Shown: in pieces, positions 16,624 through 25,522 of the stretch | Numbering within the stretch: position 1 is the stretch's first letter | Layout: the number at the start of each line of letters is the position of its first letter | From: Balneola vulgaris DSM 17893 | GTDB lineage: Bacteria; Bacteroidota; Rhodothermia; Balneolales; Balneolaceae | Direction: 5' to 3' | Assembly (NCBI RefSeq): GCF_000375465.1 | Contig: NZ_AQXH01000001.1 | Coordinates: forward strand, 1,139,212 to 1,203,211 | Length of the DNA: 64,000 nt | Made by a program: the position numbers and the translations under genes | Notes under the pieces: generated by a model | What the model saw: the letters and a program-made list of their open reading frames with translations, nothing else | Databases searched by the model: none | Told to the model about the DNA's origin: nothing

Positions 16624-17178
16624 ATGAAATGTAGTGTATACATCGCTGTATCTGTTGATGGGTATATAGCTCGAAAAGATGGAAGCCTTGATTGGCTTCC
16701 TGGTGCCGACCCCAATGAACAATCAAATACTCCTGCTGAAGACTACGGCTACCATGCTTTTATACAAAGTGTAGATGCTTTAGTGATGGGCCGTAACACC
16801 TTTGAAATGATTCAATCCTTTGGTAGCTGGCCTTATCCCATGGATGTTTTTGTACTTACAAACCGACCGTTGGACAAGCTACCCGACGGGGTAACCAATA
16901 TTTATGCCGTGCAAGGCTCCCCTTCTGATGTAGTGGAACAAATCCAACAAAAAGGGCATCAGCATTTATACATTGATGGCGGCGATACCATTCAGCAATT
17001 TTTAAAAGCAAATCTAATTAGTGAACTCATCCTTACTAAAGTTCCAGTACTCATTGGGCAGGGTATATCTCTTTTTGGTGATAGCGATCTTGGTAAGGAT
17101 ATCCCATTGAAGCACTTATCCTCTCAAAGTTATGAGAATGGATTTGTACAAAGCCATTACCAAATAATAAGTACTTAA
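16624..17178 (+). CDS. Dihydrofolate reductase-family protein (RibD C-terminal type)
   Basis: 184 residues of the DHFR/RibD_C superfamily: CSVYIAVSVDGYIARKDGSLDWLPG at the start, DALVMGRNTFEMIQSFGSWPY in the middle and LYIDGGDTIQQFLKANLISELILTKVPVLIGQGISLFG at the end, matching the YyaP/YwjB kind of stand-alone reductase. NADPH binding is expected; the substrate is unknown, and a role in folate metabolism should not be assumed. The start is 9 bp after lexA, so it is likely read from the lexA promoter. Confidence 0.9.
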   Translation: MKCSVYIAVSVDGYIARKDGSLDWLPGADPNEQSNTPAEDYGYHAFIQSVDALVMGRNTFEMIQSFGSWPYPMDVFVLTNRPLDKLPDGVTNIYAVQGSPSDVVEQIQQKGHQHLYIDGGDTIQQFLKANLISELILTKVPVLIGQGISLFGDSDLGKDIPLKHLSSQSYENGFVQSHYQIIST

Positions 17179-17185
17179 GGCGATA

Positions 17186-17710
17186 TTAATCGGATTTACG
17201 GTAGTAATGGCCATCAAAAACTACGCGCCAAGTATTCCCTGCATCAGTTGACTGTTCCCACACTTGGTTTACATAGTCTTCCGATTTCTTGTAAAAGCTT
17301 AGTTTATTTTGAACCAGTTGCCCGTTTTGGTTGAGCGTAGTAGCAGAATAGATTAGCGCTTGAGCCTCAGGGTCAAAAGAGCCTTCGAATTCTATCGGAA
17401 GACCATTCGTATCAATCCATTTTTGATTCCACTTGGCTGTGAAAGGATTGTAGTAGTTAAAACTTTTACCTGCATATCCCGGGTTGTTACTTGTCCAGTT
17501 TTCAAAAATTACGCAATCATTCAAGATCAATTCTACTTTACTGGTACCAAGTTGTGTACCGTTAGCATCAAGTACATTCCAATCACCCACCCAGAAATCG
17601 AATTGTCGATGTTCAGGAGTGTTACAAGCATTATTTGAGCCCTGACCATAACCCTGTAATGAATGGAAACTCATCAAAAAAAATAGGGCTATGGAAAGGA
17701 GGAGTCTCAT
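17186..17710 (-). CDS. Secreted DUF1579-like protein
   Basis: 174 residues with a signal peptide (RLLLSIALFFLMSFHSLQGYGQ). The mature part begins with CNTPEHRQFDFWVGDWNVLD, the HxxFDFWxGDW pattern of DUF1579 and related lipocalin-like beta-barrel proteins, followed by NDCVIFENWTSNNPGYAGKSFNYYNP and alternating strands up to YYRKSD. Probably periplasmic. The family's role is not established. The 52-residue gene just upstream ends one base before this start, so both are probably translated from one mRNA. Confidence 0.82.
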   Translation of the reverse strand: MRLLLSIALFFLMSFHSLQGYGQGSNNACNTPEHRQFDFWVGDWNVLDANGTQLGTSKVELILNDCVIFENWTSNNPGYAGKSFNYYNPFTAKWNQKWIDTNGLPIEFEGSFDPEAQALIYSATTLNQNGQLVQNKLSFYKKSEDYVNQVWEQSTDAGNTWRVVFDGHYYRKSD

Positions 17711-17711
17711 T

Positions 17712-17870
17712 CTATTTCTGTTCTTTAACGGTAATTAATTTACCATTGGCATCTTTGCGAGCGTTGTGCAATTGCGAGTCCTTAATCCATGCTCTTCCGC
17801 CATCATGCTGAAGTCTTTTAGTATTCTTATATTTGAACGCTTGTTCGTGTAAGCTTGGTAATTTCTTCAT
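17712..17870 (-). CDS. 52-residue conserved-looking small protein, unknown
   Basis: ATG at 17870, TAG ending at 17712. The protein starts KKLPSLHEQAFKYKNTKR, continues with a central DGGRAWIKDSQLHN and ends in VKEQK. It is strongly basic, without a signal peptide or Cys. Tight coupling to the secreted DUF1579-like gene (one base between stop and next start), even amino-acid use and the lack of any competing frame support it as a real gene. I do not recognise the family; RNA or DNA contact would suit its charge, but that is a guess. Confidence 0.55.
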   Translation of the reverse strand: MKKLPSLHEQAFKYKNTKRLQHDGGRAWIKDSQLHNARKDANGKLITVKEQK

Positions 17871-17937
17871 AGGGATAGTTTTTTAAGTTCATGGAGAATT
17901 TAATGCTTCAAAATATAAAGAACAGTGTCTTTTTTAC

Positions 17938-17968
17938 TTTGTTTTATCTTAACTATCGCTTATCTTTG
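17938..17968 (+). promoter_or_regulatory. Bacteroidota-type promoter of rplU-rpmA
   Basis: TTTG at 17938-17941 and TATCTTTG at 17961-17968, separated by 19 bp, match the Bacteroidota consensus TTTG / TAnnTTTG with its usual spacing. Transcription would begin about 35 bp ahead of the rplU ATG at 18009. Confidence 0.7.
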
Positions 17969-18008
17969 CAAGCTCTAGAAAAATCCAAAAAAGAAATTAG
18001 ATACCATT

Positions 18009-18503
18009 ATGTACGCTATAGTCCAAATCGGCGGACATCAATACAAAGTAGCTGAGAATGATGTGCTTTTTGTTGATAAGCAAAACACTGACGACAAAAC
18101 AGTTACTTTTGATAGTGTTCTTTTATTGAAAGACGAAAAAGGTGCTGTAAAAATTGGAACTCCGGTTGTTGAAGGAGCTTCTGTTACCGCCACCATCGTT
18201 GACACCGTTAAAGCTGATAAAGTTCTTGTTTTCAAGAAGAAAAGAAGAAAAGGTTATCAAAAACTGAACGGACACAGACAGGTAATGTCTCAGATCCAGA
18301 TTGATGCTATTTCAGCTTCAGGTTCATCTAAGAAAGCGGCTTCCAAAAAAGCAGCTCCTAAGAAAGAAGAAGCAGAAGCCAAAGCAGAAACTTCTGATCT
18401 TAAATCATTAACCGTAGCTGAGCTTAAAGCACTTGCTTCTGAAAGAGGTCTTACTGGATACTCTAGCATGAAGAAGGCTGAGCTTATCGAAGCGTTAAGT
18501 TAA
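18009..18503 (+). CDS. rplU: 50S ribosomal protein L21 with C-terminal SAP-like extension
   Basis: 164 residues, against about 103 for the usual L21. Residues 1-103 are the complete ribosomal protein, including YAIVQIGGHQYKVAENDVL and the rRNA-binding VFKKKRRKGYQKLNGHRQ. A Lys/Ala/Glu linker (about 104-130) then leads to a compact end module, LKSLTVAELKALASERGL followed by GYSSMKKAELIEAL, which resembles the helix-extended-helix SAP/Rho-N fold that binds nucleic acid. Extended L21 proteins occur in Bacteroidota, so this is lineage-typical, but the module's function is unknown. rpmA follows after 25 bp. Confidence 0.95.
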   Translation: MYAIVQIGGHQYKVAENDVLFVDKQNTDDKTVTFDSVLLLKDEKGAVKIGTPVVEGASVTATIVDTVKADKVLVFKKKRRKGYQKLNGHRQVMSQIQIDAISASGSSKKAASKKAAPKKEEAEAKAETSDLKSLTVAELKALASERGLTGYSSMKKAELIEALS

Positions 18504-18528
18504 TTTCAACCTATAATACCTACGTATA

Positions 18529-18786
18529 ATGGCACATAAGAAAGGTCAAGGTTCTACCCGTAACGGTCGTGATTCAGAAAGTAAACGCTTAGGCGTTAAG
18601 AAATTTGGCGGTGAGCTAGTTCGTTCTGGTAATATCATCGTTCGCCAAAGAGGAACTAAGTTCCACCCAGGCAAAAACGTAATGAGAGGCGGAGACGATA
18701 CTCTCTTTGCAGTTTCTGACGGTCACGTTAACTTCAGCGTAAAAGCTGGTGGACGTAAGTTTGTAAATGTAGAGCCAGCCGGATAA
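18529..18786 (+). CDS. rpmA: 50S ribosomal protein L27
   Basis: 85 residues of normal length, located near the peptidyl-transferase centre of the ribosome. The N-terminus [23 protein letters not shown] and the body [18 protein letters not shown] are fully typical. There is no N-terminal extension of the kind that is cleaved by Prp in Firmicutes. It is second gene of the rplU-rpmA unit and is followed by a strong terminator. Confidence 0.98.
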   Translation: MAHKKGQGSTRNGRDSESKRLGVKKFGGELVRSGNIIVRQRGTKFHPGKNVMRGGDDTLFAVSDGHVNFSVKAGGRKFVNVEPAG

Positions 18787-18804
18787 CCCGGTCGAAAAGA
18801 TTTA

Positions 18805-18837
18805 AGCCCCGCGCATTCAATGTTCGGGGCTTTTTTT
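18805..18837 (+). terminator. Intrinsic terminator after rpmA
   Basis: Stem AGCCCCG (18805-18811) with CGGGGCT (18825-18831), a 13-base loop, then seven T. Confidence 0.88.
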
Positions 18838-18850
18838 ATACCTTCTATGC

Positions 18851-19501
18851 ATGAGTAAATTTATCCTCCCCGGCACTACTTTATCTGCAAACAACGTATT
18901 CTGCATTGGCAGAAACTATGCGGATCATGCAAAAGAATTAAACAATCCCGTGCCCTCCGCACCTATTGTGTTTCTTAAACCGAATAGTAGCCTCTGCACT
19001 CAAGATACTCCCATCGTGCTTCCTTCTGTAAGCTCTGATGTTCACCATGAAGTTGAGCTAGTACTAGCCATTGGCAAGACGGGTAAAAACATTAAGGAAG
19101 AGGACGCTCAAGATTTTATACATAGTGTAGGACTTGGGATAGATTTTACGGCAAGAGATATTCAGCAAAAAGCCAAAGAAAAAGGTCACCCTTGGAGCGT
19201 AGCTAAAGGCTTTGATACATTTGCGCCAGTAAGCAATTTCATTCCATCTCAGGAAATTGATTTCTCAAATTCTGACATTCAACTAAGTGTTAATGGAAGC
19301 ACTAGGCAAAGTGGAAATACCAGTGATATGCTTTTCTCTATCCCGAAGTTGATAGCCTATTTGTCTACTATCTTCACCTTAAATGAAGGAGATCTCATTT
19401 TTACAGGAACTCCTGCGGGTGTTGCGGCTATCAAAAGTGGAGATGTACTTAAAGCATCACTTAACGATTCTCAAATAACCTTAGACGTTCAAGTATCCTA
19501 G
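18851..19501 (+). CDS. Fumarylacetoacetate hydrolase family protein (acylpyruvase-like)
   Basis: 216 residues. The pattern CIGRNYADHAKEL, APIVFLKPNSSL, HHEVELVLAIG (metal-ligand Glu residues), GIDFTARDIQQKAKEKGHPWSVAKGFD (metal-ligand Asp) and FTGTPAGV identifies the short FAH domain found in FAHD1/YcgM-type acylpyruvases and oxaloacetate decarboxylases. It cleaves or decarboxylates small 2,4-diketo acids; which one is not visible. The TTG of the next gene is 3 bases after the stop, so the two are probably co-transcribed. Confidence 0.92.
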   Translation: MSKFILPGTTLSANNVFCIGRNYADHAKELNNPVPSAPIVFLKPNSSLCTQDTPIVLPSVSSDVHHEVELVLAIGKTGKNIKEEDAQDFIHSVGLGIDFTARDIQQKAKEKGHPWSVAKGFDTFAPVSNFIPSQEIDFSNSDIQLSVNGSTRQSGNTSDMLFSIPKLIAYLSTIFTLNEGDLIFTGTPAGVAAIKSGDVLKASLNDSQITLDVQVS

Positions 19502-19504
19502 CCA

Positions 19505-21286
19505 TTGCTACGTTTAACCCTATTTCTTTTACTCTGTTTTAGCAGCCTGCAATCTTTTGCACAATCAGAACAACACATTTGGCCCACCAATGCTAGCCGG
19601 CATTTAAGCTCTACCTTTGGTGAAACTAGAGCTGCTCACTTCCATGCTGGTTTAGACATTAAGACTTGGGGTCGAGAAGGATACAAGGTGTATGCAACTA
19701 AATCTGGCACCTTACACCGCATACTTATTACTAACAAAGGCTATGGCAAGGCGCTTTACCTAAAGCACAACGACGGAACGTATACGGTATATGCTCACCT
19801 TCAACGATTCAATAGTCGCATACAGGCTATCGCCGACTCAGCTCGACTGAAAGATTACAGTTATGAAATGGACCTGTATTTAGATCAAGATTCCGTTTAT
19901 ATCGAGCAAGGGGATGTGATCGCCTATACCGGTTCAACAGGGATAGGTCCACCCCACCTACATTATGAAATCCGTGATGTTTTAAATGAACCGACCAATC
20001 CGCTGTTCGCAGATTTCCCCATTAAAGACACGAAACCTCCTGTTTTTAGATCGGTACTTGTTGAGCCCCTGAATAAAAATACACTTATCGAAGGCGCTCC
20101 TTATCCCAAATCATTTGCCCTAGATGAAGATGAGACATTAAATGTGTATGCAAATGGTCCCGTTGGCTTGGCCGTGAATGTATATGATCCTGCCGATGAA
20201 GTGTATAATAAATATGCGGTATATGAACTGATCCTGACCTCAAAAACGGATACACTTTTTTATCAGCGAAAGGATGAGTTTAGTTTTCATCAAGCGCCCT
20301 TGATGTTTCTAGACCGTGTACCTGACTTTAAAAGTGACCGAAGAAATTTTCAGCGTTTATATAAACATGAAAACATTGATCACCCTTTTATCATCATCGA
20401 TAAAACAAAAGAGACAACCCTTGCAGCACAAGACACGCTAACCTTAACAGCGAAAGATTTTTTCGGCAACTCATCATCAACTCGCATCCTTGTTCAAGAG
20501 CAAGCAGTTGATTTCAATACGACCACTCATTCACAAGGTGATTATTGGACATTCAACTGGAAGGCAGAGCACAACAGAATTGTTAATTTTAGAAACTTTG
20601 ATCAGGGCGTGATTTGGGACTCACAGAATCAACAAAGGCTTATTGAATTCCCGCACGACCTAAACAAAAGTATAGCCCGCCTAGCTCCTTCAACAAACAG
20701 TTGGCTTTCTACACCAGATCGAAATCTTAGCCTCCATTTTGACACAGAAAGTCTTTTTGATACTACCAGCTTCACTTTCGACTATTATCTCAAAAATGAC
20801 ACTACATTCATTGAGGTAGGTAATCCTCAAATACCCCTTAAAAATGGATATGATATCCTATTCTATTTGGAAGGAATGCAATCTGATTCCACCTTACGAC
20901 TATATGAAATTGACGATGAGGAATTCGACTATATAGATTCGAAAGTACAAGGCCATAGCCTAAGAGCCTACCCTAATTCTTTTGGCACTTTTGTTATACT
21001 CAACGATACTACGGCACCATCCATACAGAGTATCGAGAAAGTGACTTTAGGTGATGGACAGGAAAGTTATAGCATTCAAACTAGCGACAACTTATCGGGC
21101 GTAGATTTTAAGTCGGCTATTTTTAAGATAAACGACGCACAAGGAATAGCTGAGTACGACTATGAAGGAGATTATTTTACATTCTACCTTCCAAACATTG
21201 TGCTCAAAAAAGAGAATAATGTTTATTTCGAAGTGAGAGATAAAGCAGGAAACCTTTCCACGAAAAGCTTCCTGCTTAAAAATTAA
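19505..21286 (+). CDS. Exported M23-family metallopeptidase
   Basis: 593 residues from a TTG start that gives a clear signal peptide (LRLTLFLLLCFSSLQSFAQ). The LytM/M23 domain is at about 25-175: HxxxD as HAGLD with His47 and Asp51, the YTVYAHLQRF segment, and HLH at 151-153 in PPHLHYE. All zinc ligands are present, so cell-wall endopeptidase activity is possible. The remaining 400 residues are beta-rich with Ig-like character (for example the stretch after TLTAKDFFGNSS) and probably bind or position the enzyme. Its stop overlaps the convergent ridA by 4 bases. Confidence 0.9.
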   Translation: MLRLTLFLLLCFSSLQSFAQSEQHIWPTNASRHLSSTFGETRAAHFHAGLDIKTWGREGYKVYATKSGTLHRILITNKGYGKALYLKHNDGTYTVYAHLQRFNSRIQAIADSARLKDYSYEMDLYLDQDSVYIEQGDVIAYTGSTGIGPPHLHYEIRDVLNEPTNPLFADFPIKDTKPPVFRSVLVEPLNKNTLIEGAPYPKSFALDEDETLNVYANGPVGLAVNVYDPADEVYNKYAVYELILTSKTDTLFYQRKDEFSFHQAPLMFLDRVPDFKSDRRNFQRLYKHENIDHPFIIIDKTKETTLAAQDTLTLTAKDFFGNSSSTRILVQEQAVDFNTTTHSQGDYWTFNWKAEHNRIVNFRNFDQGVIWDSQNQQRLIEFPHDLNKSIARLAPSTNSWLSTPDRNLSLHFDTESLFDTTSFTFDYYLKNDTTFIEVGNPQIPLKNGYDILFYLEGMQSDSTLRLYEIDDEEFDYIDSKVQGHSLRAYPNSFGTFVILNDTTAPSIQSIEKVTLGDGQESYSIQTSDNLSGVDFKSAIFKINDAQGIAEYDYEGDYFTFYLPNIVLKKENNVYFEVRDKAGNLSTKSFLLKN

Positions 21287-21660
21287 ACGTAAGCGATACA
21301 GCTTATTTCAACAAGTACGCTTTTAGGTAGTGTTTGAACTGCTACCGTCTCACGCGCTGGTGGCTCCGACTCAAAGTAGCTACCATAAACTTCGTTCACA
21401 GCAGCAAAGTCGTTCATATCATCTAAGAAGATTGAACACTTAATAACTTTAGAAAAATCAGTGCCCGCAGCAGTTAATACTTCCTTCAAATTCTTCATTA
21501 CTTGCTTGGCTTGATCCGCTGCATTGTCGCCCACAATTTCCATTGTTTCTGGGTTTAATGGAATCTGCCCTGAACAATATAAAAGGCCATTATGAAGTAC
21601 TGCTTGGCTATATGGACCGATAGCTGCTGGTGCACTATCAGTAGAGATAATTTTTTTCAT
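21283..21660 (-). CDS. ridA: RidA family reactive-intermediate deaminase
   Basis: 125 residues. It hydrolyses reactive enamine/imine intermediates released by PLP enzymes such as threonine dehydratase. Family marks: the start KKIISTDSAPAAIGPYSQAV, LYCSGQIPLNPET, the QVMKNLKEVLTAAG helix and the active-site Arg in PPARETVAVQTLPKSVLVEI. Length and all motifs are normal. It overlaps the end of the M23 gene on the other strand by 4 bases and is a single-gene unit. Confidence 0.95.
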   Translation of the reverse strand: MKKIISTDSAPAAIGPYSQAVLHNGLLYCSGQIPLNPETMEIVGDNAADQAKQVMKNLKEVLTAAGTDFSKVIKCSIFLDDMNDFAAVNEVYGSYFESEPPARETVAVQTLPKSVLVEISCIAYV

Positions 21661-21794
21661 GAACTAAGGTTTTTTTGTTTTAAACTTATTACTCGTGTGA
21701 AGCCTTCATTTTTTGCGGAAAGCTTGACTTATGGTTACTTTACGCAACTTATTAAATCCACATGAAATCAACCACTATCAATTTTAAGACTGAC

Positions 21795-23114
21795 ATGAAA
21801 AAGATATTACAAAGTCTCTTCGGAATTGCTCTATTCACTACACTATTAGTGAACTGCGGCGGCGGTGGAGACCCAATCATCAAAGAAGCGAAAGATGGTA
21901 TCCAATCGCAGAACTACATGGCTGCTATCGCTACTTTGGATAGTGCTATTGCACAAGACCCTTCTAATGCAATTGCTCACTACTACAAAGGGCTAGCATA
22001 TGCTGAAATGGCTACAAACAACTCTAATGTAAGTGCACGTAAAGATCCTTATGGCAAAATGCGTGAAAACTTATTAACTGCTCAAAAATTATACGCTGAG
22101 CAAGGTATTCAAAGTGTAGAGTCGGTTGAAGCTGAATTACTTATTGACAGAAAATGGGGACTAGAACATAACGCTGCTGTTCAGTACGCTACTGGCGACA
22201 GTGCTGCTCCACAAGTAGCTAACCCATTAGATGTTGCTGTTGATCACTTAGAAAACGCTATCATCATCAACCCAGACAGTCTTCTTTCTTACGATGTGCT
22301 TGCTGAAGTACACCGTTTAAACAACAACATCCCTAAGGCTGTTGAGACAATGGAAATGATTGTTGAGCGTAAAGAAACTCCAGATGCTTACGACTACGAT
22401 CGTTTAGGTGGATTTTACTTATTAAATGAAGACTACGACAATGCTACTCGTGTACTCGAGGAAGCTGCTGAAATGTACCCTGATTCAGTGAGCATTTACC
22501 AAAAGCTAGCTGATGCGTACATGAACTCAGGTCAGAGTGACGAGTCTATTCGCGTTCTTGAGACTTTAATTTCTAACGATCCTCAGAACCCACAGTACCA
22601 CTTAGTACTTGGAACTCAGATTTATATCATTGCAAGTGATATCAATGAAGAAATTGAGCCATTATACGCTCAGGCTTACGATCTTGAAAAAGACATCGAA
22701 CGCCTAAGAGGTAACGACAAAGCACAAGCTCAGCAGCGTTTAGATGAATTAAACAAAAACATTTCTGCTTTAGAAATGCGTTCATCTGAGCTTACAGATC
22801 AGGCATCTGAAGAGTTAACGCTTGTTACTGAATTACTACCTGATGATGCAAGAGCATACAACATCTTAGGCATTCTTAACCAGAACAGAGCTTCTCTACT
22901 ATTCGAAAAGCGTACTAACACTGTTGATAACGACAAAGCTGCTGAGATTTACGAAGAAGCAAAATCGTACTTAACAGAAGCTATGGTTAGCTATGAAAAG
23001 GCTGCAGAAATTGAGCCAGATAACACTGGTTACTGGGAGTCTTTATTCAGAGTGTACACTGCTTTAGGAATGAATGAAAAAGCAGAAGAAGCCATGAAAA
23101 AAGCTGGAATGTAA
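21795..23114 (+). CDS. TPR-repeat lipoprotein
   Basis: 439 residues from the ATG at 21795; KKILQSLFGIALFTTLLVNC is a lipoprotein signal with a Cys at about 21. An in-frame ATG at 21762 would spoil the signal. Several tetratricopeptide repeats follow, e.g. AIATLDSAIAQDPSNAIAHYYKGLAYAEM and VYEKA-like helices near the end, with a helical insert EKDIERLRGNDKAQAQQRLDEL that looks coiled-coil. Probably a periplasm-facing scaffold. The next gene encodes a second TPR lipoprotein of similar design, suggesting an old tandem duplication and a shared complex. Confidence 0.85.
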   Translation: MKKILQSLFGIALFTTLLVNCGGGGDPIIKEAKDGIQSQNYMAAIATLDSAIAQDPSNAIAHYYKGLAYAEMATNNSNVSARKDPYGKMRENLLTAQKLYAEQGIQSVESVEAELLIDRKWGLEHNAAVQYATGDSAAPQVANPLDVAVDHLENAIIINPDSLLSYDVLAEVHRLNNNIPKAVETMEMIVERKETPDAYDYDRLGGFYLLNEDYDNATRVLEEAAEMYPDSVSIYQKLADAYMNSGQSDESIRVLETLISNDPQNPQYHLVLGTQIYIIASDINEEIEPLYAQAYDLEKDIERLRGNDKAQAQQRLDELNKNISALEMRSSELTDQASEELTLVTELLPDDARAYNILGILNQNRASLLFEKRTNTVDNDKAAEIYEEAKSYLTEAMVSYEKAAEIEPDNTGYWESLFRVYTALGMNEKAEEAMKKAGM

Positions 23115-23123
23115 GCAGCCATC

Positions 23124-24311
23124 ATGATTTCTATGAATATTTCAAAACTAACCCGACTAGCAAGTTTTGTGCTTGCTGTCGGGTTTTTTGTTTCTTGTAC
23201 TAGCTCACAATTCACTGTCGATAATTTAATCGAACAGGAAAATTATGCGTTAGCGCTTGAACAAATCGATCAAGAGTTAACAAAGAATCCAACTGCTGAA
23301 TTATACATTCAGAAAGCGGAAGTCTTAGGAAAAATTGCCGTAACTAGAGAGGCAGAAAATAGAGACTCACTATATAATGAATTTGATATCGCACTTGAGA
23401 ACGCGACGGATAATAACCTAGATTCAAGTGCTTTAATTAGCCAGAAAATTGATAGCATTTCCACTAAATACTGGAATATTGAGCATCAATCTGGTTTACA
23501 GGCGTATGAAAGTGATAACGAACAAGTACAACGCCGATCTATCTTACATTTTCAAAATGCATTAATCATTGATAGTGAAAATGTAGAGACTTATAAGTCC
23601 TTAGCCATCGCTCACTATAACTTTGGCAATATCGAAGAAGCGATTAGCACCCTAAATATCGCTAGTTCACTAGATCAAGAAGATTCAGAGATCTACGAAA
23701 ACCTTGGCTTTCTTTATTTAGAAACAGGAAATGCTCAGCAATCAGCCTATTATTACAAGCTCGCGAATAAAGATCCGTTAAAGGATAAAAACATCGCATT
23801 TGGTTTAGTGAACGCTTATATCAGCGAAGGCAATGATGTTGAAGCTATTAAGTTGCTCGACCAATTAGTGAATGTGTACCCTAACAATGGCAAGATCCAT
23901 AATGTATATGGAACACAACTCTTCAATCAAGTAAGTACGTTGTTTCCACAACTTAAAGATGCTTACACAAATGCTGATGAAGCTGAAGTAACAACGCTAA
24001 GAGTTGAAATCGAAGGGCTTTCGGAAAAAGCTGAGCAACAACTTATTGAAGCTTATAAAACTGATTCCAATAACATGGAATTTATTGAGAGCTTAGCTGT
24101 GTTCTACAACAACATGGCAGGTAATTATTTCTCATTACATCCACAGGCATTTGAGGATGATAAAGAGGCTATCAAAAACAGAGCTCTCACGCTTACAGAT
24201 TTTGCCATCCGTTATTACAACGAGATGCTTGAAATGGAAGCGAATAATGACCGAATTACTACCAAAATTACCAATCTGAACACCTTAAAAAATAGCTGGA
24301 ACAACAAATAA
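23124..24311 (+). CDS. TPR-repeat lipoprotein, paralogue of the preceding gene
   Basis: 395 residues with a lipoprotein signal (LTRLASFVLAVGFFVSC, Cys about 25). It shares repeat layout with its neighbour: a diverged first repeat, a segment HFQNALIIDSENVETYKSLAIAHYNF that parallels HLENAIIINPDSLLSYDVLAEVH of the upstream protein, and the same AEQQL...TDSNN module. It starts 9 bp after the upstream stop and its stop overlaps the metB-type start by one base, so three genes form one operon. No enzyme function is expected. Confidence 0.83.
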   Translation: MISMNISKLTRLASFVLAVGFFVSCTSSQFTVDNLIEQENYALALEQIDQELTKNPTAELYIQKAEVLGKIAVTREAENRDSLYNEFDIALENATDNNLDSSALISQKIDSISTKYWNIEHQSGLQAYESDNEQVQRRSILHFQNALIIDSENVETYKSLAIAHYNFGNIEEAISTLNIASSLDQEDSEIYENLGFLYLETGNAQQSAYYYKLANKDPLKDKNIAFGLVNAYISEGNDVEAIKLLDQLVNVYPNNGKIHNVYGTQLFNQVSTLFPQLKDAYTNADEAEVTTLRVEIEGLSEKAEQQLIEAYKTDSNNMEFIESLAVFYNNMAGNYFSLHPQAFEDDKEAIKNRALTLTDFAIRYYNEMLEMEANNDRITTKITNLNTLKNSWNNK

Positions 24312-25447
24312 TGCGTTTCAACACCAAAGCAATTCATGCCGGACAGAAGTTAGAAGAAACAACCGGCGCCGTAATGCCCCCAATCTTTCAAACCTCCACT
24401 TATGCTCAAGAGGCACCGAACGTACATCAAGGATATGATTACGCTCGAGTAGGTAACCCTACAAGAACCGCTCTCGAGAACATGATTGCTGGATTAGAAG
24501 GCGCTGATGAATGCGCGTGTTTTGCTAGTGGTGTAGCAGCTATGGATGGTCTTTTAAAGATGTTTAGACCGGGCGATCATATCATCGCTTCAAACGACTT
24601 ATACGGTGGTTCATATCGTTTATTTACTCAAGTATTTGAGCCCTTTGGCATCAAATTCTCATTTATTGATATGACCGATCTAAATTTGGTTAAAGAAGCA
24701 TTTACTGATCATACTAAAATGCTTTGGATTGAAACACCAACCAACCCACTTCTTCGGGTAGTTGATATAAAAGCTCTTTCAGATATCGCCCATGATGCTG
24801 GTGCTTTAGCAATTGTTGATAACACTTTCGCCTCTCCATATTTACAACGCCCATTAGAACTTGGAGCGGATGCCGTATTACATTCCGCTACTAAATATCT
24901 AGCGGGTCACTCTGATGTAATTCACGGTGCGGTAGCATCTTCGAACGAGAAGATTATGGAGAACTTACGATTCCAGATTAAATCGGGGGGTGCTGTTCCT
25001 GGACCTATGGATTGCTACCTTGTTTTAAGAGGTATCAAAACCTTAGCTGTTCGTGTAGAACGCGCCGTAAGCAATGCTAAGAAAGTGGCTGAGTATTTAG
25101 ATAATCATCCAAAAGTAGGCATGGTGCATTATCCTGGCTTAAGCTCACATCCACAGCATGAGCTTGCTAAAAAACAAATGGATGACTTTGGCGCAATGGT
25201 ATCATTTTCCTTAAAAGATGATTCTATGGATGCCGCTAACAAGTTCATGAGTAACACACACTATTTTACGCTCGCTGAGAGTTTAGGTGGTGTAGAATCA
25301 CTTATAAGCCACCCGGCTTCTATGACTCATGGCTCTATTCCAAAAGAAGTACGTGAGAAAGCAGGACTCAAGGATTCACTAATCCGTTTATCTGTTGGTA
25401 TTGAAGATGCAGACGATCTAATTGCAGATCTAGAGCAGGCATTTTAA
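24311..25447 (+). CDS. Cystathionine gamma-synthase/lyase-type PLP enzyme
   Basis: 378 residues of the Cys/Met metabolism PLP family. Segments: FNTKAIHAGQ, PPIFQTSTYAQEAP, YDYARVGNPTRTALE, FASGVAAM, the PLP region IVDNTFASPYLQRPLELGAD, the Schiff-base Lys195 in HSATKYLAGHSDVIHG and SLGGVESLISHPASMTH. The last motif and overall length fit cystathionine gamma-synthase or beta/gamma-lyase; these cannot be separated safely by sequence, so no symbol is assigned (metB is likely). It is the last gene of the unit beginning with the TPR lipoproteins; the link is structural, not functional. Confidence 0.9.
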   Translation: MRFNTKAIHAGQKLEETTGAVMPPIFQTSTYAQEAPNVHQGYDYARVGNPTRTALENMIAGLEGADECACFASGVAAMDGLLKMFRPGDHIIASNDLYGGSYRLFTQVFEPFGIKFSFIDMTDLNLVKEAFTDHTKMLWIETPTNPLLRVVDIKALSDIAHDAGALAIVDNTFASPYLQRPLELGADAVLHSATKYLAGHSDVIHGAVASSNEKIMENLRFQIKSGGAVPGPMDCYLVLRGIKTLAVRVERAVSNAKKVAEYLDNHPKVGMVHYPGLSSHPQHELAKKQMDDFGAMVSFSLKDDSMDAANKFMSNTHYFTLAESLGGVESLISHPASMTHGSIPKEVREKAGLKDSLIRLSVGIEDADDLIADLEQAF

Positions 25448-25522
25448 TACGACTTCTATTTCGAATTATATATCTTACAGCGCTAGAAAAGCGCTTACAA
25501 ACCTTTAAAAATTTATTTTATC

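Noticed and set aside
25479-25495. AGCGCT repeated with 5-base gap before thiolase
   Set aside because: Short self-complementary hexamer; no T-tract; chance level is not negligible.
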